Assembly (NCBI GenBank): GCA_009842325.1
Contig: VYFQ01000033.1
Location: 1 to 64,000 of the forward strand
Direction: 5' to 3'
Source: Acidimicrobiaceae bacterium
GTDB lineage: Bacteria > Actinomycetota > Acidimicrobiia > Acidimicrobiales > Aldehydirespiratoraceae
DNA length: 64,000 nt
Shown: one piece after another, positions 1-9,600 of the stretch
Layout: each line of letters opens with the position of its first letter
How positions within the stretch are numbered: position 1 is the first letter of the stretch
The notes under the pieces: model-generated
The model's database searches: none
Seen by the model: the letters and a program-made list of their open reading frames with translations, nothing else
Told to the model about the DNA's origin: nothing
Program-made: the position numbers and the translations under genes

Positions 1-277
1 CGAAGAAACCGCCCCAATCGGCATCCGCGATGGCTTCACCCTCGGCCATTCCCGACCCGTCGACTGGTCCGACGATCCCCCCTCGACGAGACGACACCAG
101 CCAGCGGTGAAGCCACCGCCCCACTACAACCAGCACCACCACCACGGCAGCCCACGCCGGCGCGCGACCCATCGCGGCCAACGCGACGATCCCGACCGCG
201 GCCGCTACCAGTAGCGCGTCGGCCAGTTCCTGCGGGGTGGCGTCCCCTTGGCCAAGACGGTACTGGTTGCGGATCAT
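1..277 (-). CDS. Membrane protein, truncated by window edge
   Basis: The reading frame starts with ATG at 277 and stays open to base 1, so its C-terminus lies outside the window. The visible 92 residues begin MIRNQYRLGQGDATPQ and then hold two hydrophobic stretches rich in Ala, Val and Leu (about residues 23-36 and 41-52). An Arg-rich cytoplasmic-looking turn and an acidic tail follow. This looks like a small integral membrane protein. I do not recognise a family. It is transcribed away from the metalloprotease gene at 580. Confidence 0.45.
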   Translation of the reverse strand, partial: MIRNQYRLGQGDATPQELADALLVAAAVGIVALAAMGRAPAWAAVVVVLVVVGRWLHRWLVSSRRGGIVGPVDGSGMAEGEAIADADWGGFF

Positions 278-579
278 GACAGCGCTATCAGCCTCGCCGG
301 ATAGCGGCCGACGTCGGGCTCGTTGATGGCAGCGGCCTCTGACGTGGGGATGCGCCTGTGAGGTTGCCTGCTAGTCATCGTGTTGCTTGTCGCTTTGCTT
401 CTCAGCGGACGCGGCTGGGCACATTCTTGCAGGCGGGGAAGGTCCGTGGGCTGAGACGGCAAGCCGTGGTCACCGTTCCGCTTCCCCCGGCTCTTGACGG
501 CCCCGTGCCGTAGGCTGTTGATCGAGATGGTGGTCGCACAGCCCAGCATCGTCTTCACGATGGGACTGCAGGTCAGCTG
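278..579. other. 302-base divergent intergenic region
   Basis: This gap separates the leftward membrane protein from the rightward metalloprotease. It holds a TTGACG hexamer at 494-499 that could be a -35 box for the rightward gene, but no convincing -10 box sits 16-18 bases downstream. Reading frames across it on the minus strand are Arg/Pro/Ser-rich and look like noise. I see no RNA gene or repeat here. Confidence 0.3.
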
Positions 580-2517
580 ATGCGGAGGGCGCTCGTCGTG
601 GTGTGGACGGCTGCCGCGATCTTCGCCGGTGCCGCTGTCGGCATCGCACTTGGCCTCGATCCGCTGGCGCTGGTGACGGACGAGCAGCAGCCCGCCGCGA
701 CGCAGGAGCTACAGCAGCGAACAGAGCCCAGCACCGGGGCTGACGATGATGGCGAGTTCCCCGAGCCTGTGTTCCGGCCGACGTCCGAACCGGAGATTCC
801 TGCGGCGGTGCGACCCACCACACAGGAAGCGGCGCCAGCAGAGGTACTCGGCGAGTCGGAATCGCGGGCTCGGGCGCGGGCTGAGGAGGAGGCTCGGAGG
901 CGGGCTGAGGAGGCTCGGAGGCGGGCAGCAGAGATGGTGCTCGCTGAGTCGGAATCCCAGCCGGCGGCTGGCCCGTGCCCTGGCTCATCGGTCTATCCGT
1001 CTGTCGTGGAAGAAGCGTTGGAGCGGATGGAGCGGATTGTGGCAGCCCGCGAGGCCACGTTTCCGTGGGTGCGCGTCGCATGGGAGGCCAGCTGTGTCGT
1101 GCCGTTCGACGAGACGCTTGATGATCCCTGCGACGGCCACTCCGACCTCGGCTGTATGGTCTTCGGCGGCGGCAGATCACAGCCGGAAGTGTGGATCAGC
1201 CTGGATACCATCCGAGACGAGCCGCCGAGTGATTTCGATCTGCTGTGGGGCAGCCCGAAGCGCTCGCTGGAGAGCGTGCTGCTGCATGAGCTCGCGCACG
1301 TTCTGGACCTCACCGCGGCGGGCGACGCCATCGACCGCGGCGACGCGTTCCGGGCTGCGGCCCAGGGCTTCCGCGACCATTACGCCGGATGCCGCTTCGA
1401 CCCCTTCGATCCCGAGTACAGCGCCCATGAGCTTCTGGCCGAGACCGTCGCGGCATTGACTGCTGGGCAGTCGTTGGGACGCTGGACCGGACTCGACGGC
1501 TGCCTAGCGACACTTCCCCCGCCCGAGGAGATAATCGACAACCTCGGGTTCGCTCTCGCTGGCTGTGGTTCGGTCGGCTCGCTCGGTGACCTCGGACGGG
1601 ACCGGGCAGAGAAGTGGTGTCCCGACGAGTTCGCTGTGCTCGAAGCGGAACGCCAGGAGAGGGCCACCGCCGAAGCGGAGGCCCGTGCCTCCGCTGAAGC
1701 ACTGCGGCTCGCGGAATCCGAAGCAGAGGCTGAGCGGCTGGCGGCAGAAGCAGCCGCAGAGGCTGAGCGGCTGGCGGCAGAAGCAGCGGCGGAGGCTGAG
1801 CTGGCTCTCGCCGTCGAGTGCCGCGACGACCTGTACCGCGGCGAAGGCCCCGGCTGGGAGTCCGGCTGCGAGGAGGCCGGACACATCCCCGACGAAGTGC
1901 CGTGCGTCCTCTGGCACAGCCGCAGGTGGCTGCCCGGCTACTTCGACGACCGCAACGACTGGCTGCCTGAGTACTTCAACGGCGACGGCGAGTGCCGCGT
2001 CAACGTGGGGCTGACCAGCGTCCCGCGGGCGTGGCGCGACTGCCTGCCCGACGACGGGGGCCGCTGGAGCGGTGACTGGGCCGCTGACCCGTACAACAGC
2101 AGATACCCGTGCCAGAAGACGCTCGCCGCCGAATGCGCCAACGACGTGAACAGGTCTCCGAGGCTCCCGCAGATGCACTGGCGTGATACCGACGGCAACC
2201 GCTGGCCACCAGGATGGGAGCAGGGCTGCAAGGAAGCCGGACACATCCCTGACGGAGTGCCGTGCGTCGTGTCGGCCCGCCACGAAACCCAGCGCGACTT
2301 GATGGCGCGACTCGGCCTCCGCGGTATGAGCGGCTGGCTGCCGGGCCAGCCCGACGGCAGCGGCGGATGCACCACCAACACGGCGCTGTTGCGCGCCGAC
2401 AACCCACGGATCGGGTTACGCGAATGGCTCGCATGCCTTCCCGATGACGGAGGCCCCTGGACCGGCGACTGGACCGCCGATCCCATCAACGGACGCGACA
2501 CCTGCCCAGCATCTTGA
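580..2517 (+). CDS. Secreted zinc-metalloprotease-like protein with duplicated six-Cys module
   Basis: The 645-residue protein starts MRR followed by a hydrophobic segment (residues 4-26), fitting a signal anchor. An Ala/Glu/Arg-rich coiled-coil stretch (about 94-125) precedes a putative catalytic domain with HELAH at 236-240. A later HELLAE (283-288) could supply the third zinc ligand, an arrangement seen in gluzincin-type peptidases. A second Ala/Glu repeat coil spans about 355-410. The C-terminus holds two tandem modules (414-511 and 519-642) with six Cys each and the shared motifs AGHIPD-VPCV and CLPDDGG-W-GDW. Function is inferred only from HExxH. I do not recognise the C-terminal module. 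Its neighbours are hypothetical genes and a tRNA. Confidence 0.7.
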   Translation: MRRALVVVWTAAAIFAGAAVGIALGLDPLALVTDEQQPAATQELQQRTEPSTGADDDGEFPEPVFRPTSEPEIPAAVRPTTQEAAPAEVLGESESRARARAEEEARRRAEEARRRAAEMVLAESESQPAAGPCPGSSVYPSVVEEALERMERIVAAREATFPWVRVAWEASCVVPFDETLDDPCDGHSDLGCMVFGGGRSQPEVWISLDTIRDEPPSDFDLLWGSPKRSLESVLLHELAHVLDLTAAGDAIDRGDAFRAAAQGFRDHYAGCRFDPFDPEYSAHELLAETVAALTAGQSLGRWTGLDGCLATLPPPEEIIDNLGFALAGCGSVGSLGDLGRDRAEKWCPDEFAVLEAERQERATAEAEARASAEALRLAESEAEAERLAAEAAAEAERLAAEAAAEAELALAVECRDDLYRGEGPGWESGCEEAGHIPDEVPCVLWHSRRWLPGYFDDRNDWLPEYFNGDGECRVNVGLTSVPRAWRDCLPDDGGRWSGDWAADPYNSRYPCQKTLAAECANDVNRSPRLPQMHWRDTDGNRWPPGWEQGCKEAGHIPDGVPCVVSARHETQRDLMARLGLRGMSGWLPGQPDGSGGCTTNTALLRADNPRIGLREWLACLPDDGGPWTGDWTADPINGRDTCPAS

Positions 2518-2665
2518 CCATGCGGTGGGCGCGAATGTCTCGGTGGTCCGCGCTAGCACCGCTCCGTAACACAACTACAACAATGTGTTGCAGATGCTCC
2601 GAACCGCAAAGCCACCTCGCTCACAATCCGCTTGGTGCCGAAGACCAGATCGAAGTGTTTATCGT

Positions 2666-2748
2666 GCCCGGGGTGGGACTCGAACCCACATGTCCGTTAG
2701 GACAGCCCGTTTTAAGCGGGCCGCGTCTGCCAGTTGCGCCACCCGGGC
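2666..2748 (-). tRNA. tRNA-Leu (anticodon TAA)
   Basis: Read on the minus strand, a 7-base acceptor stem (GCCCGGG/CCCGGGC) closes the gene. The D-arm contains TGGCGCAACTGGCAGA. The anticodon stem GCCCG/CGGGC carries the loop CTTAAAA, giving anticodon TAA. A long variable arm (TGTCC-TAAC-GGACA) identifies a class II tRNA, and the T-arm has GTTCGAGTC. The CCA end is not encoded. It reads UUA codons, which are rare in high-GC genomes. Confidence 0.95.
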
Positions 2749-2870
2749 ACGCCCGTCACGGTACAGCCGTTGGGCTGGCCCATCCTCCGACATCGGCCAT
2801 TGCGCGCCACCTCAAGGACCCGGTCGCTTGTGTCCGCTCAGGTCGGCAGTACAGGCTCCGTTGCTCGGGC
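2749..2870. other. Intergenic spacer upstream of tRNA-Leu
   Basis: These 122 bases lie between the small hypothetical gene and the tRNA-Leu, both on the minus strand. They presumably carry the tRNA promoter. I see no confident -35/-10 pair, repeat or terminator hairpin. The 148 bases between the metalloprotease stop and the tRNA (2518-2665) are equally featureless. Confidence 0.3.
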
Positions 2871-3044
2871 TCAGCCCGTGAGGATGGTGCTCGCCGGCCC
2901 GGCAGCCTCATCACCAGCTTCCGGGGTGTCCTCAAGCTTGTCGACGATCTCCTGCGAACGGCCCCCGACCTTCAACTCGCCGCTCTTCACACGGCTTGCC
3001 CACTTCTCGAACGCCGCTAGTCGCTCAGCCCTGGACTTGCTCAT
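2871..3044 (-). CDS. Small hypothetical protein, 57 aa
   Basis: An ATG at 3044 opens a 57-codon frame ending in TGA at 2871. The product begins MSKSRAERLAAFEKWASRVK and is hydrophilic, with a Lys/Arg-rich N-terminus and an acidic C-terminal half. Codon third positions are mostly G or C, as in neighbouring real genes. It starts 58 bases after the stop of the gene at 3103-3516 on the same strand, so the two may be co-transcribed. No family recognised; the start lacks a strong Shine-Dalgarno. Confidence 0.45.
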   Translation of the reverse strand: MSKSRAERLAAFEKWASRVKSGELKVGGRSQEIVDKLEDTPEAGDEAAGPASTILTG

Positions 3045-3102
3045 GGCAGCGACTCTACGAACTTCCGTCGTGCGACCATGGCATGGATGATAAGCGGTGT
3101 CT

Positions 3103-3516
3103 CTATGCGGCGGCTGCCTTGGTTGGAACTGGCGGAGCCGGAGCGGTCTCGACTACCTCCGTCCTCAAGGTGAGTGTGCTGGCGTCACCCTGATCACCCT
3201 CGCCGTCGATGGCCAGCCACAGGGCGGACCGCACTAGATCTGCTTTGGAGTCCTCGAGGTAGTTGGCCACCACGATCCCCTCGATCATGTCGGACAGGAC
3301 CGCTCCCCGGGGCCGGTCCCCGAGACGGATCGACACCACCGGCGAACCGTTGCGGCGGCGGATGGACCGGTGGAGGTCGGGGCGGGACGGCGGGCTGGCG
3401 AACACGGGCACGACCAGGCCGCGCAGGTGAGCCGCCCGTGCGAGCGAGCGGGCCGCGGTGCCGAAGTCGAGCGATGTCATTCCCATCGGATATATCGTCG
3501 CGTTGGGGTGTGACAC
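3103..3516 (-). CDS. Hypothetical protein, 137 aa
   Basis: The GTG at 3516 is preceded at short distance by a Shine-Dalgarno-like GGGAAGGG, so I prefer it to the internal ATG at 3480. The protein has an alternating alpha/beta character (residues 13-105) with an Arg-rich centre (RRRNGSPVVSIRLGDRPRG) and ends in an Ala/Pro-rich tail. No catalytic motif or membrane segment is visible and I do not recognise a family. It diverges from the nuclease gene at 3553 with only 36 bases between starts, which suggests joint regulation. Confidence 0.6.
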   Translation of the reverse strand: MSHPNATIYPMGMTSLDFGTAARSLARAAHLRGLVVPVFASPPSRPDLHRSIRRRNGSPVVSIRLGDRPRGAVLSDMIEGIVVANYLEDSKADLVRSALWLAIDGEGDQGDASTLTLRTEVVETAPAPPVPTKAAAA

Positions 3517-3552
3517 GAACCCTTCCCACTCTCAGGAGCGCTCCGCAGCCCC

Positions 3553-4512
3553 ATGCACGCCGACCAGTACAACCCGGCCCAGCAGCAAGTCGTCAGCCTG
3601 CTCGGGGCGCCCAAGAGCGGCCGACCCGAGTTCGACCCGGGTCTGCGCGACGAACTTCGTAGCCTGCTGGAGGAACGTATGGAGCCTCTAGTAGAGCCCA
3701 TCGAATCGGGTGCGCTCGGCGACGACAACCTCTTTCTGAACAAGTTCAAACTCGCGCAAGTGCTCGGATGCGAGCGCAAGTTCATGGCTGAACGCTCAAT
3801 GCCGTTCGAATGGTCACCTCCCCTGGCGAAGGGCACGATCATGCACAAGGCGATCGAGCTGTCGGTGCACTGGCGCGGCGAGGGTACCCCTCTGGCGCTG
3901 GTGGACGAGGCGATGGCCAGCCTGGAGAACGCCGGCAAGCGCATGAGCGACTATCTGACGACGTGCGGAGAGTCTGAGCGAGCCGAGTTGAGGTCAGCAG
4001 CGGGCGCTTCCATGACCCAATTCCTGGAGTGCTTCCCGCCGCTCAAGACGGCATGGAGGCCGACGACTGAGAGCTCGATACAGGCATCGCTGCACGGCGG
4101 GCTCATTGTCCTGTCGGGCAAGCCGGATCTCACACTGGGGCAACCCGCCGGGACGGTGGCCGGCAAGGTAATTGTCGACTTCAAGACGGGCCGTCCATTC
4201 TCCTCCCATCGGGAGGATCTCCGCCTCTACGCCCTGCTGGAGACTCTGCGGATACTGCCGCCCCGACTAGTGGCCACCTACTACCTTGACCAAGCCAGCA
4301 TCGATGCCGAGGAGGTCACCCACGACTTGCTGCTGTCGGCGGCCGAGCGGGTGATCGACGGCGCCCATCGATACGTGGAGCTGGTCACCGGCACCCGCGA
4401 GCCGGGGGTCGCGCCGGGCCCGAGCTGCCGGTGGTGCCCGGTCCAGCCGGACTGCGACGAGGGCACCGCCTACCTGGAGGGCTCGCCCGAGGGCGGTCCC
4501 GAGGACTGGTGA
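3553..4512 (+). CDS. PD-(D/E)XK nuclease, RecB/Cas4-like, probable Fe-S cluster
   Basis: The 319-residue protein carries the PD-(D/E)XK layout in order: GTIMHKAIE (His of motif I), GKPDLTL (active-site Asp), and VIVDFKTGR (Asp-x-Lys of the core). A single Cys in VLGCERKF near the N-terminus plus CRWCPVQPDC near the C-terminus is the four-Cys pattern that holds a 4Fe-4S cluster in Cas4 and AddB-type nucleases. It probably cuts or trims DNA ends in repair or recombination. No CRISPR array or helicase gene is adjacent. The stop lies four bases from the convergent MFS gene stop. Confidence 0.8.
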   Translation: MHADQYNPAQQQVVSLLGAPKSGRPEFDPGLRDELRSLLEERMEPLVEPIESGALGDDNLFLNKFKLAQVLGCERKFMAERSMPFEWSPPLAKGTIMHKAIELSVHWRGEGTPLALVDEAMASLENAGKRMSDYLTTCGESERAELRSAAGASMTQFLECFPPLKTAWRPTTESSIQASLHGGLIVLSGKPDLTLGQPAGTVAGKVIVDFKTGRPFSSHREDLRLYALLETLRILPPRLVATYYLDQASIDAEEVTHDLLLSAAERVIDGAHRYVELVTGTREPGVAPGPSCRWCPVQPDCDEGTAYLEGSPEGGPEDW

Positions 4513-4516
4513 GCGG

Positions 4517-5860
4517 CTAGCTCGAGGACCGCCTCCTGGGGCGGGGCGGCGAGGGAGTGGTCGGATGGACCTCGGGCGCCACCTCCGGGGCGTACTCCCC
4601 TACCTCCACGTCCAGATGGCGCAACCAGCCCGAGCCATGGAGCGCAGCCGTTCCCCCCAGCAGCAGAGCGCCGTACGCGCCGAAGGCGGGCCGTGGTCCG
4701 ACCAGCTCGATCAGCTGGCCCAGCACGAGCTGTCCGAGAGGATTGGACGACATCAGCACCATCACATACAGCGACATCACCTGCGTCCTGCGCTCCTCGT
4801 CCACCTGGAGCTGGACGGCAGTATTGAGCGAACTCGCCGACGCGAGGTGGGCGGCCCCGATGAACGCCAGCGGCACCAGGTACGACACGAACGACGGCGC
4901 CACCGACAGCGCCACCACGGCGACCCCGTAGATGACCAGCGCGACCCGCTGGATCTGCGATCGCGGCACCCGCCCACCCAGCGATGCCACAACCGGCGCG
5001 GCCACCACCGCGCCCGCACCGAGCATGGTGAGCATCAGTCCGAATCCGCCCGGCCCGCGATGGAACACATCCTCGGCGAAGACGACGGTGAGTATCTGGA
5101 TCGACAGCCCGAGCGACCCGATCAGCGAGGCGGTGACGAAGGCGACCACCAGGCCGCGGCGGGCCCTCACGTACCGGGCAACGGCCAACATGTTGCGGAT
5201 CACCCGCATGCTCGGAGTCCCGGCCGCGGCCGCAGCCTTGCGGGACTCGATCCGGACCAGCGCGAACACCACCACCAGGGCGCCGGCCGCGGCCACCCAG
5301 AACGCGACCGCCGGGCCAGCTGCGGCCACGGTGACCCCGCCCAACATCGGGCCGACCAGCCGGGAGCCGTTGAACTGCGCAGAGTTCAGGGTCACCGCGT
5401 TGAGGAGCAGGTCCCTGGGGACCAGCTCGCTCACGAAGGCCTGCCAGACGGGCAGGTTGAGGCCCCCGCCCAGCCCCGAGGCCGCGGCCAGAGCCACATA
5501 GGCGGTCGGCGACCGCACGCCCTGGCTCCAGGCCACGGCCATGAGCACCGCCACCAGGCCCATGAACGACTGCGAGACCATCAGGATGTTGCGCCTCGGA
5601 TAGTGATCGGCCACCATCCCGGCAACCGGTGCCATCAGGGCCATCGCCGCGAACTGCGCGAACCCGGCGAAGCCGACCCAGCCCGGGCTGCGGGTCAGGT
5701 CCCAGACCACCGCCGGGAGGGCCACGTACTGGAACCACCGGGCCGAACTGGCCGTGACACCGCCGAACCAGAAGTAGCGGTAGCTGCGATGGCCGAACGA
5801 AGCAAACGCAGCAGGAGGCACCGGAGCACCGTAGCGGCGCGGGCGCGCCATCACGGGCAT
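4517..5860 (-). CDS. MFS transporter (MFS_3/EntS-like exporter)
   Basis: The 447-residue protein has about twelve hydrophobic segments and the MFS loop motif between TM2 and TM3 (AGMVADHYPRRNIL). The opening FASFGHRSYRYFWFGGVTASSARWFQ-type segment resembles the MFS_3 branch, which includes enterobactin and drug exporters. The hydrophilic C-terminal tail is Pro/Arg/Ser-rich. The substrate cannot be read from sequence. Start is ATG 5860; an in-frame ATG at 5851 is an alternative. It diverges from the crotonase gene with 39 bases between starts. Confidence 0.85.
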   Translation of the reverse strand: MPVMARPRRYGAPVPPAAFASFGHRSYRYFWFGGVTASSARWFQYVALPAVVWDLTRSPGWVGFAGFAQFAAMALMAPVAGMVADHYPRRNILMVSQSFMGLVAVLMAVAWSQGVRSPTAYVALAAASGLGGGLNLPVWQAFVSELVPRDLLLNAVTLNSAQFNGSRLVGPMLGGVTVAAAGPAVAFWVAAAGALVVVFALVRIESRKAAAAAGTPSMRVIRNMLAVARYVRARRGLVVAFVTASLIGSLGLSIQILTVVFAEDVFHRGPGGFGLMLTMLGAGAVVAAPVVASLGGRVPRSQIQRVALVIYGVAVVALSVAPSFVSYLVPLAFIGAAHLASASSLNTAVQLQVDEERRTQVMSLYVMVLMSSNPLGQLVLGQLIELVGPRPAFGAYGALLLGGTAALHGSGWLRHLDVEVGEYAPEVAPEVHPTTPSPPRPRRRSSS

Positions 5861-5899
5861 CGGACGCCACGTCGCCGCGGGCGCGCCATACTGCGGCCC

Positions 5900-6658
5900 A
5901 TGTCCTACGTGATGATCGACACATCAGACGGCGTGGCCCAGCTCACGCTCAACGACCCCGACAGGCGCAACGCCGTCAGCCAGGCCATGAACGACGAGAT
6001 CGTCGCGGCCCTCGACGAACTCGAACCCGACCCGTCCATCGGCGCGCTGGTCGTGACCGGCGCCGGCAAGGGATTCTGCGCGGGCGCCGTGCTGGACGAC
6101 CTGCTGGCCGCCGAGTCCACCGGCATTACCCGCATCTACGAGGGGTTCCTGCGGGTGGCCCACTCGCCGCTGGCCACCGTGGCCGCGGTGAACGGCGCGG
6201 CGGTGGGCGCGGGCATGAACATGGTTCTGGCCTGCGACATCGTGCTGGCCGGGCGCCAGTACGCCCGCTTCGACTCCCGGTTCCTGAAGATCGGGCTCCA
6301 CCCGGGCGGCGGCCACACGTGGCGCCTCCGGCACGTGACCGACCGCACCACTGCCATGGCCATGGTGATATTCGGCGAGGTGCTGTCGGCCGATGACGCT
6401 CACCGCACCGGGCTCGTATGGGAAGTCGCCGACGACGGCGCCCTGCTGGACAGGGCCCACGAGCTGGCCGCCCGGGCCGCGGCCCAGCCCAAGGAGCTGG
6501 TGGCCCGGACCAAGGCGACGATCCTGTCGCTGGACGAGGTCAACGACTCGGCCGCGGCGGTGGACTTCGAGCTGCACCCCCAGCTGTGGTCGATGGGCGA
6601 GACCGCCTTCAAGGACCTAGTCAGGCGACTCCAGTCCGAGATCAGCTCCAAGCCGTAA
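5900..6658 (+). CDS. Enoyl-CoA hydratase/isomerase family protein
   Basis: The 252-residue product has the crotonase fold signatures: GAGKGFCAGA, the first oxyanion-hole loop, and NGAAVGAGMNMVLACDI, the second. The two glutamates that act as acid/base in hydratases appear to be missing: the expected Q-P-E-I site reads DSRF and the later A-M-E-M site reads TAMAM. The protein may therefore be an isomerase, hydrolase or other crotonase-superfamily enzyme. The ATG at 5900 is chosen because the frame upstream is antisense to the MFS gene. It lies 24 bases before pyc and is probably co-transcribed with it. Confidence 0.85.
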   Translation: MSYVMIDTSDGVAQLTLNDPDRRNAVSQAMNDEIVAALDELEPDPSIGALVVTGAGKGFCAGAVLDDLLAAESTGITRIYEGFLRVAHSPLATVAAVNGAAVGAGMNMVLACDIVLAGRQYARFDSRFLKIGLHPGGGHTWRLRHVTDRTTAMAMVIFGEVLSADDAHRTGLVWEVADDGALLDRAHELAARAAAQPKELVARTKATILSLDEVNDSAAAVDFELHPQLWSMGETAFKDLVRRLQSEISSKP

Positions 6659-6682
6659 CACCCAGAACTATGGTCTGAGATC

Positions 6683-9600
6683 ATGGAGAAGCTCCTGGTC
6701 GCCAACCGGGGCGAGATCGCCATCCGGGCCTTCAGAGCGGCGACGCAGCTGGGCATCAGGACCGTCGCCATACTCCCGATCGAGGAGGAGCGCAGCGGTG
6801 CGCTCCATCGCATCAAGGCCGACGAGGCCTACGTGATCGGCGAGCCCGGCCGTCCCGTCCGGGCTTACCTCGACCATCAGGCCATCGTGGCCAAGGCAGT
6901 GGAGGTGGGGGCGGACGCCGTGTACCCCGGCTACGGCTTCCTGTCGGAGAGTCCCGACCTCGCCGAAACCTGCGCCCAGGCCGGGGTGACCTTCGTCGGG
7001 CCCAGCGCGGCTGTGCTCAGGCTGACCGGCAACAAGATGCGGGCCCGGCAGGCCGCCGAGGACGCCGGGCTGCCCGTGCTGCGCCAATCCCCGCCGGTCG
7101 ACGATCCCGCCGAGGCCGAGGCCCACGCGGCCGGTATCGGCTTCCCGCTGTTCGTGAAGGCCTCCTCCGGCGGGGGTGGTCGGGGGATGCGCCGGGTCGA
7201 GAGCCCCTCCGGCCTGGTCGAGGCGGTCGAGGCGGCCCAGCGCGAGGCCGGCAGCGCCTTCGGGGACTCCACCGTCTTCCTGGAGGAGGCCATGACCGGC
7301 GTGCGCCACATCGAGGCCCAGGTGCTGGCCGATCCCGCAGGCAACGTCGTCCACCTCTACGAACGCGACTGCTCGGTCCAGCGCCGCTTCCAGAAGGTGG
7401 TCGAGATGGCGCCGGCCCGGGATCTGGACGCCACCGTGCGCGACAGCCTGCTGGCCGACGCGGTCCGCTTTGCGTCCTCCATCGGATACGCCAACGCCGG
7501 CACGGTGGAGTTCCTGGTGGACGGCACCGGCCGCTACGTCTTCATCGAGATGAACCCCCGGATCCAGGTGGAGCACACGGTGACCGAGGAGGTCACCGAC
7601 GTCGACCTGGTCGAATCTCAGCTGCTGGTCGCCTCCGGGGCCACGCTGCCCGAGTTGGGGCTCACCCAGGACGCCATCAGCCTGCGGGGCTTCGCCATGC
7701 AGTGCCGGGTGACCGCTGAGGACCCCTCCAACGACTTCCGCCCCGACACCGGCCGGATCGTGGCCTACCGGCCGGCCAGCGGGGCCGGGGTGCGCCTCGA
7801 CGGCTGCGTCTACCAGGGCGTGGAGATAACCCCCCACTTCGACTCCATGATCGAGAAGGTCACCTGCCGGGGCAAGGACTTCGAGACCGTGGTGCGCCGC
7901 ATGCAGCGCACGCTGGCCGAGTACCGGGTGCGGGGAGTGTCCACCAACCAGCCCTACCTGCAGGCCATCCTGGCCGACGACCAGTTCCGGGACGGTCCGG
8001 TCACCACCAGCTTCATCGACGACCGCCCCGAGCTGACCGCGGCGTCGGTGGGAGCCAACCGGGCCACCCGGCTGCTGCGCTACCTGGCCGACGTGACCGT
8101 CCACCTCCCCCACGGACCGGCCCCCACCAGGGTCGCACCGGCCACCAAGCTGCCGCCGTCCCGCACCGGCCAGCCGCCGACGGGGTCGCGCCAGCGGCTG
8201 CTGGAGCTCGGGCCCGAGGAGTTCGCGGCCGAGCTGCGGGCGACCAGACCGGTGCAGGTGACCGACACGACGCTGAGGGACGCCCACCAGTCGATCCTCG
8301 CCACCCGGCTGCGCACCATCGACCTGGTGGCCGGCGCCCGCGAGATGGCCCACACCATGCCGGAACTGCTGAGCATGGAGTGCTGGGGAGGAGCCACCTT
8401 CGACGTGGCCCTGCGGTTCCTGCACGAGGATCCCTGGGAGCGCCTCGCCCGGATCCGGGAGGCTGCTCCAAACATCTGCACCCAGATGCTGCTGCGTGGC
8501 CGCAACACTGTCGGCTACTCGCCCTACCCGGACTCCGTGGCGGGCCACTTCGTGGCCGAGGCGGCCAAGACCGGGATGGACATCTTCCGCGTGTTCGACG
8601 CCTTCAACTCCATCGACCAGATGCGCCCTGCCATCGCCGCGGTGCTCGAAGCGGGGGCGGTGGCCGAGGGGACGATCTGCTACTCGGGGAACCTGTCCAG
8701 CCCGACCGAGGACCTGTACACCCTCGATTACTACTTGAGGGTTGCGGAGGAGTTGGTCGATGCCGGGGTTCACATCCTGTGCATCAAGGACATGGCCGGA
8801 CTGCTGCGGGCCGGCGCAGCCACCACGCTGGTGACCGCACTGCGTGAGCGCTTCGACCAGCCCGTGCATCTGCACACCCACGACACCGGCGGCGGCCAGC
8901 TCGCCACCTACATGGCCGCCATCGATGCCGGGGTGGACGCGGTGGACGGGTCCGCTCCTCCCCTGTCCGGGATGACCTCCCAGCCGTCGATCGCCTCCGT
9001 CGTGGCCATGACCAACGACGCCGAGCGGGCCACCGGCCTAAGCCTCGACGCCATCGGGGACCTCGAGCCCTACTGGGAGGCGGTGCGCCGGGTGTACGCC
9101 CCCTTCGAGGCGGGCCTGCAGTCGCCGACCGGCACCGTCTACCGCCACGAGATCCCCGGCGGGCAGCTCTCGAACCTGCGGGCCCAGGCCCGGGCCCTGG
9201 GCCTGGGGCACCGCTTCGAGGAGGTGGAGAGGCTCTACGCGGCCTGCAACGAGCTGCTGGGACGGCCCATCAAGGTCACACCGTCGTCCAAGGTGGTCGG
9301 CGACCTGGCCCTGCACCTGGTGGCCTCGGGCGTCTCACCGGAGCAGCTGCTGGAGGACCCGGCCAGCGTCGACCTGCCCGACAGCGTCATCGGGTTCCTC
9401 CACGGCGAGTTGGGCACGCCGCCGGGCGGGTTCCCCGAGCCCTTCCGGTCGAGGGCGACCGAGGGCCGGTCGTGGTCGCCGACCTACAAGGACCTCACTG
9501 AAGCCGACGTCGAGGGTTTGGCCCGCGACCGGCGCGCCACCCTCAACCGGCTGCTGTTCCCCACGCCGTCGGCGTCGCAGGCCGAGAAGACGGACCGCTA

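Noticed and set aside
274..558. 94-codon leftward frame in the first intergenic region
   Set aside because: Low-complexity Arg/Pro/Ser composition, no ribosome-binding site and overlap with the start of the left-edge gene.
4565..5899. Long rightward reading frame continuous with the crotonase gene
   Set aside because: It is antisense to the MFS transporter, has Arg/His/Gln-rich composition, and the true crotonase start with family sequence is at 5900.
6668..8881. 737-codon leftward frame opposite pyc
   Set aside because: Gly/His/Arg-rich low-complexity translation with no motif; a shadow of high-GC coding sequence on the other strand.
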